Shown here one piece after another: positions 30,386 through 39,023 of a DNA stretch of 64,000 nt. The position numbers were made by a program, and so were the translations under genes. Position 1 is the first letter of the stretch, and each line of letters begins with the position of its first letter. The DNA is taken from the NCBI RefSeq assembly GCF_004005565.1, contig NZ_SADD01000012.1, positions 124,001 through 188,000 of the forward strand. The letters run 5' to 3'. Source of the DNA: Lujinxingia sediminis. Its GTDB lineage: Bacteria > Myxococcota_A > Bradymonadia > Bradymonadales > Bradymonadaceae. The notes beneath the pieces were generated by a model, which was not told where the DNA came from, made no database searches, and was given only the letters and a program-made list of their open reading frames with translations.

Positions 30386-30925
30386 TCAGAGCAGGTCGCG
30401 GGTATTGCTGACATCGAGCTGGGCGGTGCGGGTGAAGATCTCCAGGGCCTGCTGCATCATGCCGGCCAGCCGACGCATGCGTTCGATGCGCTCAAGTGTC
30501 TCCGGGGCCATGTCGTCCTGCTCGGCGGCCAGGCGTCCGGCGTCTTTCAGGTCGGTGGCAACGCGAGAGATAAGCTGACCTTCGCGCTGCTCAAGGACCT
30601 GGCCGATCATCTGCATAAACTCAACCTCGGCCACAAAATGCCAGGCGGAGCTTGCGGCCTGGCGCACGCGGCTGACCACGTTCCAGGCCTCCAGATCGCG
30701 GGTGATCATGGAGACGGCACCTTTGGAGAGGTCCAGGGCTTCCTGAATCTCCGAGGAGCTCATCGGTTGGCGGCGCAGATAAAGGAGTGCCCAGACCCGG
30801 CCGTGGTTGCGTTTAAATCCCCAGAACTCAATGACGTCGCCGACGGCGTCGGTCACAAGGGCTTCCCAGAGCGGCAGGGTGGTGGTGGGGTCGTTGTCGG
30901 TGGTGCGGTAGTTGTAGCCTTTCAT
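30386..30925 (-). CDS. GbsR/MarR-type transcriptional regulator
   Basis: A 179-residue DNA-binding protein. The winged helix-turn-helix is in the stretch LYLRRQPMSSSEIQEALDLSKGAVSMITRDLEAWNVVSRV (about 60-100), preceded by GDVIEFWGFKRNHGRVWALL, the typical opening of the GbsR-like MarR subgroup. The C-terminal half is helical and would mediate dimerisation. In other bacteria such proteins repress glycine betaine or related genes; the ligand here is unknown. The ATG overlaps the polyprenyl synthase stop (ATGA), so the two are translationally coupled. The next same-strand gene in the operon direction is MoxR, 447 bases on. Confidence 0.85.
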   Translation of the reverse strand: MKGYNYRTTDNDPTTTLPLWEALVTDAVGDVIEFWGFKRNHGRVWALLYLRRQPMSSSEIQEALDLSKGAVSMITRDLEAWNVVSRVRQAASSAWHFVAEVEFMQMIGQVLEQREGQLISRVATDLKDAGRLAAEQDDMAPETLERIERMRRLAGMMQQALEIFTRTAQLDVSNTRDLL

Positions 30926-31932
30926 CGGCTCTCCAGACTCCAGCGCGCCTGGGCGCGGAGCTGGGCGGCCCAGTCGGCGATATGTTCGCCGCCGGGTCCG
31001 TGAGCGAAGGGGCCTAAGGCATTCATCGCCTGGTCGAGGTGGTCCTCGACGGTGGCAAGGGTCTTCTCCGCGCATCCCAGCTCAACGATCCAGGCACCGA
31101 AGCGTTGCACGTCGTCCTCGGATAAGTCATCGCGTTGCCAGAGTTGGTCAAGGGCGTGGTGGAAGTCCTCATTGGAGGAGCGGGCCAGGGCGATGGGAAA
31201 GGAGGGGTTTTTGTTGCGCAGATCGGCCAGGCGATCTTTGCCGATATCGACGGGGTGTCCGACCACGTCGATGAGATCGTCGGTGATCTGGAAGGCCAGG
31301 CCCAGGTGATGTCCGCACTGGCCGAGGCGTTCGATAAGCTCGGTGCGACCGGCAACCCGGGCTGAGGCGGTGCCGCAGAAGGCCAGGAGCGCGCCGGTTT
31401 TGCCGTGGGCGATGGCCTCCCATTCCGGGAGCGTCCAGGTGGAGTCCTGGCGGGCATCCACCTCGCGCATGGCCGCGCGGGTCATCTCGGCGACAAGCGT
31501 CACCGCTTCAAAGGTGACCTCGCGGGGGTAGTCTTCGAGCTGCTCCAGAGCAATGCAGAGCATAAGATCGCCGCCGAGCACGGCCACCGAGTTGTTCCAG
31601 CGGGCGTTGGCGGTGGGTTGACCGCGGCGGGTGGTGCCCTCGTCGACGACGTCGTCGTGCAGGAGGCTGGCGGTGTGAATGAGCTCGGCGGTGATGGCCA
31701 GGCGGATGCGCGCATCTTCGGGAAGATCGAGCGCCGCGCCGAAGTGATCGACGAGCAACGGGCGCATGCGTTTGCCCCCGGCAAAGGAGACATGGCGGCA
31801 TGCCTCCAGCAGCACCTCGGGGTGTTTGCCGGCATGGCGGGGATCTTCAAAGGCCAGGTGGAGCTGGCGCTCAAAGCGGGAGAGGAAGTCGCTGGCGAGG
31901 GGCTTTGCGGCGGTCTGAGGCATGGCGTTCAC
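30922..31932 (-). CDS. Polyprenyl (isoprenyl) diphosphate synthase
   Basis: A 336-residue trans-prenyltransferase that condenses isopentenyl diphosphate onto allylic diphosphates. The two aspartate-rich motifs are LLHDDVVDE (D93-D94-x-x-D97) and ITDDLID (D218-D219-x-x-D222). GGKRMRP near residue 53 binds diphosphate. The product length (geranylgeranyl, octaprenyl or other) cannot be read off. It could serve quinone, carotenoid or cell-wall carrier synthesis. It is coupled to the GbsR-type regulator downstream. A good candidate promoter lies just upstream. An internal ATG at codon 4 is an alternative start. Confidence 0.92.
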   Translation of the reverse strand: MNAMPQTAAKPLASDFLSRFERQLHLAFEDPRHAGKHPEVLLEACRHVSFAGGKRMRPLLVDHFGAALDLPEDARIRLAITAELIHTASLLHDDVVDEGTTRRGQPTANARWNNSVAVLGGDLMLCIALEQLEDYPREVTFEAVTLVAEMTRAAMREVDARQDSTWTLPEWEAIAHGKTGALLAFCGTASARVAGRTELIERLGQCGHHLGLAFQITDDLIDVVGHPVDIGKDRLADLRNKNPSFPIALARSSNEDFHHALDQLWQRDDLSEDDVQRFGAWIVELGCAEKTLATVEDHLDQAMNALGPFAHGPGGEHIADWAAQLRAQARWSLESR

Positions 31933-31971
31933 TTCGCGTTGCGGTTTAAGTCCGCGTAAACAATCGTGCGA

Positions 31972-31999
31972 AGTTTAAGAACCTTTGAACTTTGTGCAA
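31972..31999 (-). promoter_or_regulatory. Candidate promoter for the prenyl synthase operon
   Basis: On the minus strand, TTGCAC (31999-31994), a 16-base spacer and TAAACT (31977-31972), about 40 bases before the start codon at 31932. The spacing and boxes fit a sigma-70-type promoter. Confidence 0.5.
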
Positions 32000-32037
32000 C
32001 CGAAAAGGACGGGGGTATGTCGGTGCTTCCCTCAAGC

Positions 32038-32071
32038 AAAAGCGCCTCGGGAGTGATCCGGAGGCGCTTTT
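32038..32071 (-). terminator. Rho-independent terminator for the small helical-protein gene
   Basis: AAAAGCGCCTC (32038-32048) and GAGGCGCTTTT (32061-32071) form an 11-bp stem that is A-rich on one side and T-rich on the other. On the minus strand it lies 35 bases after the stop at 32106. It could also act on plus-strand readthrough. Confidence 0.75.
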
Positions 32072-32105
32072 AGCCACTCTGACAGGGAGAGAATCCCATC
32101 GTACA

Positions 32106-32609
32106 TCAGTGGATCGAGGAGGAGGGGCTGTCGGTGAAGGCGTGGTTGAGCGAGCGGGACTTCTCGGAGGATGAGGCGGGAGCGGCGAGGCAGGCCGCCG
32201 CGTCGGTGGTGCGATCGGCGTAATGTTCGAGGCGGCGCATATGCTGGAGAAGAGGCTCCAGCAGGAGAGCGCGCAGCTCACCCTGATCAAAGCCCGTGCT
32301 GTGCACGATGAAGTAGATCAAGCTGAGCAGCTCTTGCTGGCCGCGCGCCGCGCTCTCACGCAGCTCATCTGCGGTGGTGGCCGCAAAGATGATGCCCGGA
32401 TGGGTGCGCTCCATACGACTCCACTGGCGCCAGCGGGTCGAGCGCTCCACGTTGAGCGTGTCGAGGCTTCGAGCTTTGTCGATGCGCAGGCCGAGCGCGC
32501 TGAGTTGATGCTCGTCGGCTACGGCCTTCATCTGATCGTAGATAAAGAGGCGGCGTGCCGGGCTGAGCATATGGCGTTCAAGCGTCTTGAGCGTATAGGC
32601 GTACATCAT
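32106..32609 (-). CDS. Hypothetical helical protein
   Basis: A 167-residue protein I do not recognise. It is largely predicted helical (YTLKTLERHMLSPARRLFIYDQMKAVADEHQ; ELLSLIYFIVHSTGFDQGELRALLLEPLL) with no signal peptide or membrane helix. The C-terminal 30 residues are Ser/Ala-rich and disordered. The ATG at 32609 is followed by a second ATG at 32606; GAGG upstream fits the second slightly better. A longer frame starting at 32699 has no ribosome-binding site. A strong terminator follows, supporting a real transcription unit. Confidence 0.65.
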   Translation of the reverse strand: MMYAYTLKTLERHMLSPARRLFIYDQMKAVADEHQLSALGLRIDKARSLDTLNVERSTRWRQWSRMERTHPGIIFAATTADELRESAARGQQELLSLIYFIVHSTGFDQGELRALLLEPLLQHMRRLEHYADRTTDAAACLAAPASSSEKSRSLNHAFTDSPSSSIH

Positions 32610-32873
32610 AAACCTCGCGGCCGCGCAGCCAGTCAGGCAACGGGCATCAGGCAAAGGCGCCAGAAGCGAATGCGTTACGTCATACGAAGACGGTAGCACA
32701 GGGCGACAAGGCGCGGCAACTGCGTGTGGAAGGTGCGGCCGTCGGAGGTCGGAGTGATGGTCTTGGTGTGTGTAAGTGTTTGATGTTTAAGTATTATTTC
32801 TTGATATGCTCCCGGGGGCGAAGGCAGCCCCGGGGGTGGGGCGTCGACCGGCGACGCCGGGCACCGCGAGGCC

Positions 32874-34082
32874 ATGGTGGGGTGGGCAGCGGGAAGGGCG
32901 TGGCGACGAGCTCCGGGTGAAAGCGCCTTGCGTCGAGAGCGTCGGAAAGGCAAACATGCAACCTGCCAGCGCGGGCGTGCGCTCGCGACAAGCGCAGGCG
33001 TTCGCGCGCCTGCGAGCGGACGGCGCACGACGAGCTCAGAAGAAGGACAGGTTCTGAACGCGAAGATCACCAGCTGGATACGCGGGCTTCCGGGGGTTCC
33101 CGGGCACACGTTGCGCTTTGCGCTGCGGGTCGTGTTGCGATTTTTTGGGGAGAAGAACGGGCTGATTCTGGCCGGAGCGGTTTCGTACAACACCCTGCTC
33201 TCGGTGATTCCGCTTTTTGCGCTTATCGCCGTCTTTTTTTCGACCTTCGTGGATGAAGCCTTGCTGCTCTCGACGATTCAGGTGGAGTTAAGCCTGATCG
33301 CGCCGGGGCAGAGCGAGTCGATGGTGCGGGCGCTTCAGGGCTTTCTGCAGCAGAAGGAGCTCATCGGGGTGGTGGGCTTGCTGGTGCTGCTCTTTTTCAG
33401 CTCGATCGCGTTTAGGGTGCTGGAAAATGCGCTCAACGTGATCTTCGATCAACCCGAGCAGTCGGTGAAACGCTCGGTGTGGGTCTCGGTGCTGATGCCC
33501 TATTTGTTTATCTGCGTGATGGGGGTTGCGATCACGGCGTTGACGGCATTCACCGCGGCGCTCGACGCGATACCATGGGCGGTCTACGAGGTTCCCTTGT
33601 TGGGGTGGGAGCTGAGCATGGACACGGCCACCAGCGTGGCGCTCTATGTGTCGGGGGTGGTGGGGTTGACGCTGCTTTTTGCGGCGATTTACCGGGTGTT
33701 GCCGCTGCCGGAGATCTCGTTTCGTCGGGCCCTTGTCGGGGGGCTGACCGCAGCGGTGCTCTGGGAGATCGTGCGCCATATTATGGTGTGGTATTTCACG
33801 AGCATCTCGCTTGTGAACATGATTTACGGCTCGCTGGCCACCGTGGTGATCGTCCTGCTCTCGATGGAGGTGGCCTCGGTGATCTTGTTGTTGGGGGCGC
33901 AGGTGATCGCGGAGTTGGATCGGGCCGACCGGGCCGGGGTGGCCTGGTATGAGAAGCCGAGTTCGGCGCAGAAGCTCGAGCCGCCGCGGGCGAAATCGCC
34001 CCGAGAAAAATCCCGGCGAGATCCGGGGCGAAAGCGGGTGCGTACCCATCGCAAACTGCGCGACGAGCAGGACCCGCTCTGA
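32874..34082 (+). CDS. YihY/BrkB family inner-membrane protein
   Basis: A YihY/virulence factor BrkB family protein with six membrane helices. The diagnostic region FFGEKNGLILAGAVSYNTLLSVIPLFALI starts near residue 91, and later helices include ALVGGLTAAVLWEIVRHIMVWY. The last 50 residues are a basic tail. The function is uncertain; E. coli YihY was once called RNase BN in error. The start is the weak point: the open frame begins at 32874, but the first 60 residues are Arg/Gly-rich and unlike the family. The homologous part starts near position 33054, where AAGGA precedes a CTG codon; no ATG, GTG or TTG is well placed there. Confidence 0.8.
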   Translation: MVGWAAGRAWRRAPGESALRRERRKGKHATCQRGRALATSAGVRAPASGRRTTSSEEGQVLNAKITSWIRGLPGVPGHTLRFALRVVLRFFGEKNGLILAGAVSYNTLLSVIPLFALIAVFFSTFVDEALLLSTIQVELSLIAPGQSESMVRALQGFLQQKELIGVVGLLVLLFFSSIAFRVLENALNVIFDQPEQSVKRSVWVSVLMPYLFICVMGVAITALTAFTAALDAIPWAVYEVPLLGWELSMDTATSVALYVSGVVGLTLLFAAIYRVLPLPEISFRRALVGGLTAAVLWEIVRHIMVWYFTSISLVNMIYGSLATVVIVLLSMEVASVILLLGAQVIAELDRADRAGVAWYEKPSSAQKLEPPRAKSPREKSRRDPGRKRVRTHRKLRDEQDPL

Positions 34083-34165
34083 GCCATCAAGGCCACCGGG
34101 GACAGGTCTTATAGCGTCGGACGTGAATGCCCGGTGGGGGGCTTGTTACGCGAACTTCGGGGGCC

Positions 34166-34660
34166 TCAGCGATCGCGGCAGATGCCGGTGTACTCGCCAT
34201 TGAGAGGCTGATTGCAGGTACCGACGTAGGCGTCGATGCATTCCTGCTCGGCGGCGCAGTCGGAGTCGTCCCAGCAGTCGGCTTCCAGGGCCGGGGGGAC
34301 GCGGCAGACACCCTCGCCATTGGTGGTGCAGAGGCTGGCGTAGCAGCGCATGAACTCGGCGTTCGGGGCCTCGGAGCTCTGGCAGTCCTGATCGGTGAAA
34401 CAGCAGGGCGCGAGGGTGGGGTTAGCGCCGGGGCGCGGGGTCAGCTGGCAGAGAGGGGGCGGATCGGCGTCTGTGTCGCCGGCGTCGCCGGTGTCTGCCG
34501 CATCGTCGCCGGTGTCGTGCTTGCCGGGGGAGCTGTTGCCCACCAGCCCGCCGGGGCCGGTGGAGTCATTGATGTCGCGGAGATGCTCGGGGTCCTGGCA
34601 GCCGGAGAGCATCAGGGCGAGTGCGGCGGAGCTAAGGACAAGGAGGGTGCGAACAGGCAT
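34166..34660 (-). CDS. Small cysteine-rich lipoprotein with acidic stalk
   Basis: A 164-residue exported lipoprotein: signal peptide ending in LSGC (lipidated C21), an Asp/Gly/Ala/Thr-rich stalk (about 35-68), then a Cys-rich globular part with about ten cysteines including CCFTDQDC and DCWDDSDCAAEQEC. Similar Cys-rich segments with D-C-x5-C spacing occur in the ceramidase-like and RCC1 lipoproteins here. The pattern is common in deltaproteobacterial surface lipoproteins but has no named function. ATG 34660 follows GGAG by six bases. It converges with the YihY gene; a dyad CCACCGGG/CCCGGTGG (34093-34137) lies in the gap. Confidence 0.75.
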   Translation of the reverse strand: MPVRTLLVLSSAALALMLSGCQDPEHLRDINDSTGPGGLVGNSSPGKHDTGDDAADTGDAGDTDADPPPLCQLTPRPGANPTLAPCCFTDQDCQSSEAPNAEFMRCYASLCTTNGEGVCRVPPALEADCWDDSDCAAEQECIDAYVGTCNQPLNGEYTGICRDR

Positions 34661-34720
34661 GGAGGACTCCCGCAAAGGTGTGATGGCCAAGGGAAGAGTA
34701 GAGAATGGCCGCGCCATGCA

Positions 34721-34764
34721 CAACAAAAGCCCGCGGGCCGGTCCGAAACGACCGACCCGCGGGC
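34721..34764 (-). terminator. Terminator after the DUF7282-repeat lipoprotein gene
   Basis: GCCCGCGGG (34729-34737) and CCCGCGGGC (34756-34764) form a perfect 9-bp stem, further extended inward, and the minus-strand RNA ends CTTTTGTTGTG. It lies 54 bases past the stop at 34818. A second GC hairpin (GCGCCGC/GCGGCGC) sits between. Confidence 0.7.
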
Positions 34765-34817
34765 CAGGGACGCGCCGCCTCCACCAGGAGGAAGCGGCGC
34801 GCGTGTTGACGAGACGT

Positions 34818-37004
34818 TCAGCGCGCGGGGAGTGCCGGGGCGCCCTGGGTCGTGATGGTGCCTCTCATTAATGCGGGCGTTTTGCGCGACCGATACGTGT
34901 TGAGTCCGGCATCGATCAGGTCCTGGCTGAGTGTAAACCAGAGGCGCTGGCCGTCGGCGACGCGGTTGATCTGCGAATCATTATCGTAGGAGCCGCCGCT
35001 TTCCTGGGAGAGAAGCACCGTATAGCTCAAAAAGTCCGGCAGACCGAATTGCAGGGGGTTGGCGCTGTAGACGATGTTGTTGATGCCGTAGCGCCATCCG
35101 TTGAAGAGAGTGATTGCGGGGTTGTCGGCGTTGGAACCGCCTTCGACGATGGAGGCAAAGCCGGCAGGACGCACCGCCGAGACGCGGTAGTTGAGGCCGT
35201 TGGCGCTGAAGGTAAAGAAGACCGCAGGCGTGCCTTCGGGGACGGTGACATCAAAGGTAACGCGAACGGGGTCACCGTCCTCATCTTCGGCCGGCACGCG
35301 CTCGCCCTCTTCGCGTGTAAAGAGCTGGGCGATGAGGGTCTCGCCATCTTCGAGAGGACGGCCCACGGTCAGGACAATGTCCTGATGAATGCCGTAATCA
35401 AGGGCGGCTTCAGCCAGCAGAGCGCTCTCGTCGGACTCAGCGAAGATCTCCAGGATGACGCTCTCGCCAGCGTGCACCACGTCGATGCGGAGCTCGGTGG
35501 AGACGACATCAAGAGATTGGTCGCGGGCTTCCAGGCTGTTTTCCAGAAGTTCGACGGTGAAGCTGGCTTCGATACCGCTCTCGGTGGCGTCGAGCACGGG
35601 GAGGTCGGCCGAAAGGTCGAAGGCATCGCCTGCGGCAGCGTCGTTGTGCAGCACGACGCGAAGCTCTTCGCCGTGGATGATGTCGCGATTGAGGGCAGCG
35701 ACGATGTTGGCTTTTACGGCCGGTTCGGCGGCCACCGCGACCGCGCCCAGGATGGTGTTTTCGGCGTCGTAGATCACGAGCCAGCCTTGCTGGTCGTAGA
35801 CGAGCTCGGCGATGGTGACCTCATGGAGCGGCAGGCTCTCAAGGAGCTGGTCTTCGGCCGTGAGCTGCGGTGCGGAGGGATCGATCAGGGTCACGTCGAA
35901 GGTGGCCATCACGGCTTCTTCGTCGACAATGACAACGGGATCTTCGCCGTTTTCGCCATCAAACGTGAAGTTGCCGTCGGCCGGGCTCTCCTGGTGAATG
36001 CGGGCGTGAAGGGTGGCGTCGTCGGCCAGAGGCGCGTCCAGAGGGATGGTGATGTTCTCAAGCTCACCGGCCGGGAAGAGTTCGCTGGCGAGCAGCTCGC
36101 CGGGCTCGCCGCTGTCGTCGGCGTAGATAGCGATCCAGCCGGCGAAGCCCTGCAGCTCGGCTCCGGCGATCACGACGCTGTCGGCCGCCTCAATGCTCAG
36201 AGATTGGTCGTCGACCGAGATGCTGGCCACGGGCTGAAGCTCGGGGTGGGTGACGATGAAGCTGCCGATGACGGGCGCGTCATCCACCATGACAACGATG
36301 TCCGACGCCGCGTCGAAAGCATCCTCCGGTGCGGCGTCGATGTGCAGTGAGGCGTGGAGGAGCTCTTCGTCGAGCACGTCGCGGTCGAGGGCGATGCGGA
36401 CGTTGTCGTAGGTGCCAGCCGTCAGGGGGGCGCTGCCGATGACATCGGCGGGCTCGCCATCTTCGTCGGTGCGGATGACGAGCCAGGCATTCACGTTGCT
36501 GGCGGCCCGGGAGATGACGACTTCGTTGATGGGATCGGCGATCTGGTCTTCGGCAACGAGGGCCGGGATGATCTCGCCGACTTCAATACTGACCGTAAAC
36601 GAAACGCGGACCGGCTCGCCGCGGTCGATCGCCAGCAGGGCGTCGTTGGGCTCAAAGGTCTCGGCGTCGTCGTCACTCAGGTAGAGGCTTCCGTAGAGGA
36701 GTTCTTGATCGAGGAGAGGGCGAGCCAGTTCAACGGTCAGCTCCGTGGCGCTGCCCGCGTCTACGGCGATGCTTCCCAGGGGCTCGCCAGGCTCGCCTTC
36801 GTTGTCGGCGTCGTGAATGACGACATATCCGGCGCTCTCAGCGAGGACGCTGGCGACGATGATCGCGTCCGGGACTTCGGGGCTTTGATCGTCGATGGTG
36901 AGCAGGTTCTCGCGCGCGTCAAAGGGAGGGGGATCCTCGCCGCCGCAGGCGCTCAGCGGCACGGCGAGGAGGAGAGGAGACAACCATCTCAGGGCGTTTT
37001 TCAT
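34818..37004 (-). CDS. DUF7282-repeat lipoprotein with C-terminal cupredoxin-like domain
   Basis: A 728-residue lipoprotein: signal peptide ending in LSAC (C20), then about five tandem repeats of roughly 115 residues. Each repeat runs DQ(S/L)...VI(I/V)..., a W/YxVI(H/Y)-D-A/D step, GEP-G-(P/L)LGS, a V-L-R-PL-D-(E/T)LL(H/Y)-LH segment and a VxxSFTV end. This matches DUF7282, best known from haloarchaeal surface proteins. The C-terminal 130 residues differ: FSANGLNYRVSAV and NPAITLFNGWRYGINN look like a cupredoxin-type beta fold without evident copper ligands. The ATG at 37004 opens the signal peptide. Role is unknown, likely an extended surface fibre. Confidence 0.75.
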   Translation of the reverse strand: MKNALRWLSPLLLAVPLSACGGEDPPPFDARENLLTIDDQSPEVPDAIIVASVLAESAGYVVIHDADNEGEPGEPLGSIAVDAGSATELTVELARPLLDQELLYGSLYLSDDDAETFEPNDALLAIDRGEPVRVSFTVSIEVGEIIPALVAEDQIADPINEVVISRAASNVNAWLVIRTDEDGEPADVIGSAPLTAGTYDNVRIALDRDVLDEELLHASLHIDAAPEDAFDAASDIVVMVDDAPVIGSFIVTHPELQPVASISVDDQSLSIEAADSVVIAGAELQGFAGWIAIYADDSGEPGELLASELFPAGELENITIPLDAPLADDATLHARIHQESPADGNFTFDGENGEDPVVIVDEEAVMATFDVTLIDPSAPQLTAEDQLLESLPLHEVTIAELVYDQQGWLVIYDAENTILGAVAVAAEPAVKANIVAALNRDIIHGEELRVVLHNDAAAGDAFDLSADLPVLDATESGIEASFTVELLENSLEARDQSLDVVSTELRIDVVHAGESVILEIFAESDESALLAEAALDYGIHQDIVLTVGRPLEDGETLIAQLFTREEGERVPAEDEDGDPVRVTFDVTVPEGTPAVFFTFSANGLNYRVSAVRPAGFASIVEGGSNADNPAITLFNGWRYGINNIVYSANPLQFGLPDFLSYTVLLSQESGGSYDNDSQINRVADGQRLWFTLSQDLIDAGLNTYRSRKTPALMRGTITTQGAPALPAR

Positions 37005-37384
37005 GGGGAAACTCCATACAAACAGGGTCGATGACGTGAACGTGCTCCAGGCTCTGACATCGATGTCGTGGTCTGGGAGTATCGCTCGAATGACGCGTGG
37101 GTAGGATGTGGTTTGAAGGTGGTGTAACTGTCTGACATGTAATGGCTTTTGGGGGTTCTGGGTGTCCTTCGTGCCGAGTCCGAACTACGCGTCAGGCTCG
37201 ATGTGGGTAGTATTAAGCAAGAGATGTACCAAAAGCGCGGAAGCTTGCGAAGTGATCGAAGATTTTATAGGTTGAGGCTCTGAAGAGAGCGCCGGTTGGA
37301 CCCGATGAAAGGCGATGGCGCCGAGGAATCAGGGTATCGGGTGGGGCGCTCCGTGATGAATGACTGAAGCCGGGAGAGACGCGT
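37005..37384. promoter_or_regulatory. Divergent intergenic region with candidate rpoN promoter
   Basis: This 380-base gap separates the DUF7282 lipoprotein (minus) and rpoN (plus). The best plus-strand promoter is TTGCGA at 37245-37250, a 17-base spacer, and TAGGTT at 37268-37273, giving a leader of about 105 bases. I see no ORF, terminator or clear minus-strand promoter. Confidence 0.4.
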
Positions 37385-38830
37385 ATGGCGATGGAGCTGC
37401 GCCAACAGGTGAAGATGTCGCAGCAGCTGCGGATGACCCCGCAGTTGCAGCAGGCCATTAAGCTTTTGCAGCTCTCACGTATGGAGCTGATCGCCGAGGT
37501 TCGCCAGGAAATGGTGGAGAACCCGGTGCTTGAAGAGATCCCCGAGCCCTACGAGTCCGAAGGCCCGGTCGAGCGCGAGCCGGAGCGTCGCGAGGAGCTC
37601 GCCGAGGTTCGGGCCGATGAGCGAGATATGGGGGAGGTGGACTGGGAGGCTTACGCCGAGAAGTTTGGCGGCTCCGACGGTCCGAGCAACCATTATAAGG
37701 GGATGCGCGGGGAGGATTTGCCCGGGCTGGAGCAGACGCTCTCAACGAGTGAGTCGTTGGTGGATCATCTGATGGAGCAGCTGCGCCTGGCGGAGCTGGC
37801 TCCGGAGGACGAATACGTGGGGGCGCTTCTTATCGGCAACCTCGATGAAGCGGGGTTTCTGTCCTCGGTGAGCCTGGAGGAGATCGCCGAGGATGCGGGC
37901 ACCTCGGTGGATCGGGTCGAGGGGATTCTGACGTTGATTCAGACCTTTGATCCGGTGGGGGTGGCCGCGCGGGATCTGCGGGAGTGTCTGTTGATTCAGG
38001 CGCGCCGAGAACATCCGGACTTCCGCTTGTTGCACGTGATGATCGAGGAGCATATCCCGGATCTGGAGCGCAAGAGCTACGGGAAGATCGCCCGCGCTCA
38101 GGGGGTGGAGCTTGATGAGGTGATTGCAGCGGCCAAAGCGCTCTCGCATTTTGAGCCGCGTCCCGGGCGTGCCTATTCCGATGATGAGCCGCGCTACATT
38201 ACGCCGGATATCTACATCCGTAAGCTCGATGGAGAGTGGGTCCCGGTGCTCAATGAAGACGGGCTCCCCAGGCTGCGCATCTCGAATTTTTATAAGAAAG
38301 AACTCGCGCGCAAAAAGGAGGAGGGGGAGCGCGACGAGGTTAAGGACTATATTCAGGATAAGCTGCGTGGAGCGCTCTGGCTGATTCGAAGCATTGAGCA
38401 GCGCCAGAACACGATTGTGAAGGTCACCGAGAGCATCATTAAGTTTCAGCAGGACTTTTTCGAGAAGGGGGTCGAGCATCTCAAGCCGCTGGTGCTGCGG
38501 GATGTGGCCGAGGATATCGGGATGCACGAGTCGACGGTCAGTCGGGTGACGAGCTCGAAGTATGTGCACACACCCCGAGGAGTGTTTGAACTCAAATACT
38601 TCTTTAACTCCTCGATCACCAACCTGGGCGGGGACGATCTGGCCAGCGAGGCGGTCAAGGCCAAGATTCGCGATATCGTCGCCCATGAAGACCCGAAGAA
38701 GCCGTTGAGCGATGCGCGTATCGTGGAGCTTCTGAAAGAAGAAGAGATCGATATCGCCCGGCGTACGGTGGCCAAGTACCGGGAGATGATGGGGATTTTG
38801 TCGAGCTCCAAGCGCAAGCAGCTCTTCTGA
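37385..38830 (+). CDS. rpoN: RNA polymerase sigma-54 factor
   Basis: RpoN directs RNA polymerase to -24/-12 promoters and needs an AAA+ enhancer-binding protein to open them. The 481-residue product has region I, glutamine- and leucine-rich (QQVKMSQQLRMTPQLQQAIKLLQLSRMEL), an acidic region II, the core-binding domain, the helix-turn-helix (DVAEDIGMHESTVSRVTSSKYVHTPRGVFELK), and the RpoN box ARRTVAKYRE near the C-terminus. Start: ATG 37385 after GGGAGAG. The hibernation factor gene follows 193 bases downstream, a neighbour pair conserved across many proteobacteria. Confidence 0.97.
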   Translation: MAMELRQQVKMSQQLRMTPQLQQAIKLLQLSRMELIAEVRQEMVENPVLEEIPEPYESEGPVEREPERREELAEVRADERDMGEVDWEAYAEKFGGSDGPSNHYKGMRGEDLPGLEQTLSTSESLVDHLMEQLRLAELAPEDEYVGALLIGNLDEAGFLSSVSLEEIAEDAGTSVDRVEGILTLIQTFDPVGVAARDLRECLLIQARREHPDFRLLHVMIEEHIPDLERKSYGKIARAQGVELDEVIAAAKALSHFEPRPGRAYSDDEPRYITPDIYIRKLDGEWVPVLNEDGLPRLRISNFYKKELARKKEEGERDEVKDYIQDKLRGALWLIRSIEQRQNTIVKVTESIIKFQQDFFEKGVEHLKPLVLRDVAEDIGMHESTVSRVTSSKYVHTPRGVFELKYFFNSSITNLGGDDLASEAVKAKIRDIVAHEDPKKPLSDARIVELLKEEEIDIARRTVAKYREMMGILSSSKRKQLF

Positions 38831-38896
38831 TCGCGCTGAAACGATCGCGGCTGCCCGCGAGGGGCTTGTTTGCTGTGCGAGTTGTAACGAATACGG

Positions 38897-38926
38897 TTGG
38901 TAGGTGCTGGCGTTTCGGACTATGCT
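38897..38926 (+). promoter_or_regulatory. Candidate promoter for hpf
   Basis: TTGGTA (38897-38902), an 18-base spacer and TATGCT (38921-38926), about 90 bases before the HPF start. I looked for a sigma-54 GG-N10-GC core here because of the rpoN neighbour and did not find one. Confidence 0.35.
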
Positions 38927-39023
38927 GGACCTTCGAGCGCAGGTGAGGTTGTCGGACGCGTGTCCCAGACGTCATCGGCTCATTCTAGAATGCAGTATCA
39001 TCTACCCGAAGAAGGAGTCCTTC

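Noticed and set aside
32814-32837. CCCGGGG/CCCCGGG inverted repeat before the YihY gene
   Set aside because: Short arms, no T-run and no obvious role; common by chance at this GC content.
38831-39023. A sigma-54 promoter before hpf
   Set aside because: No GG-N10-GC core with correct spacing was found; TGGCG...TGCT has the wrong spacing.
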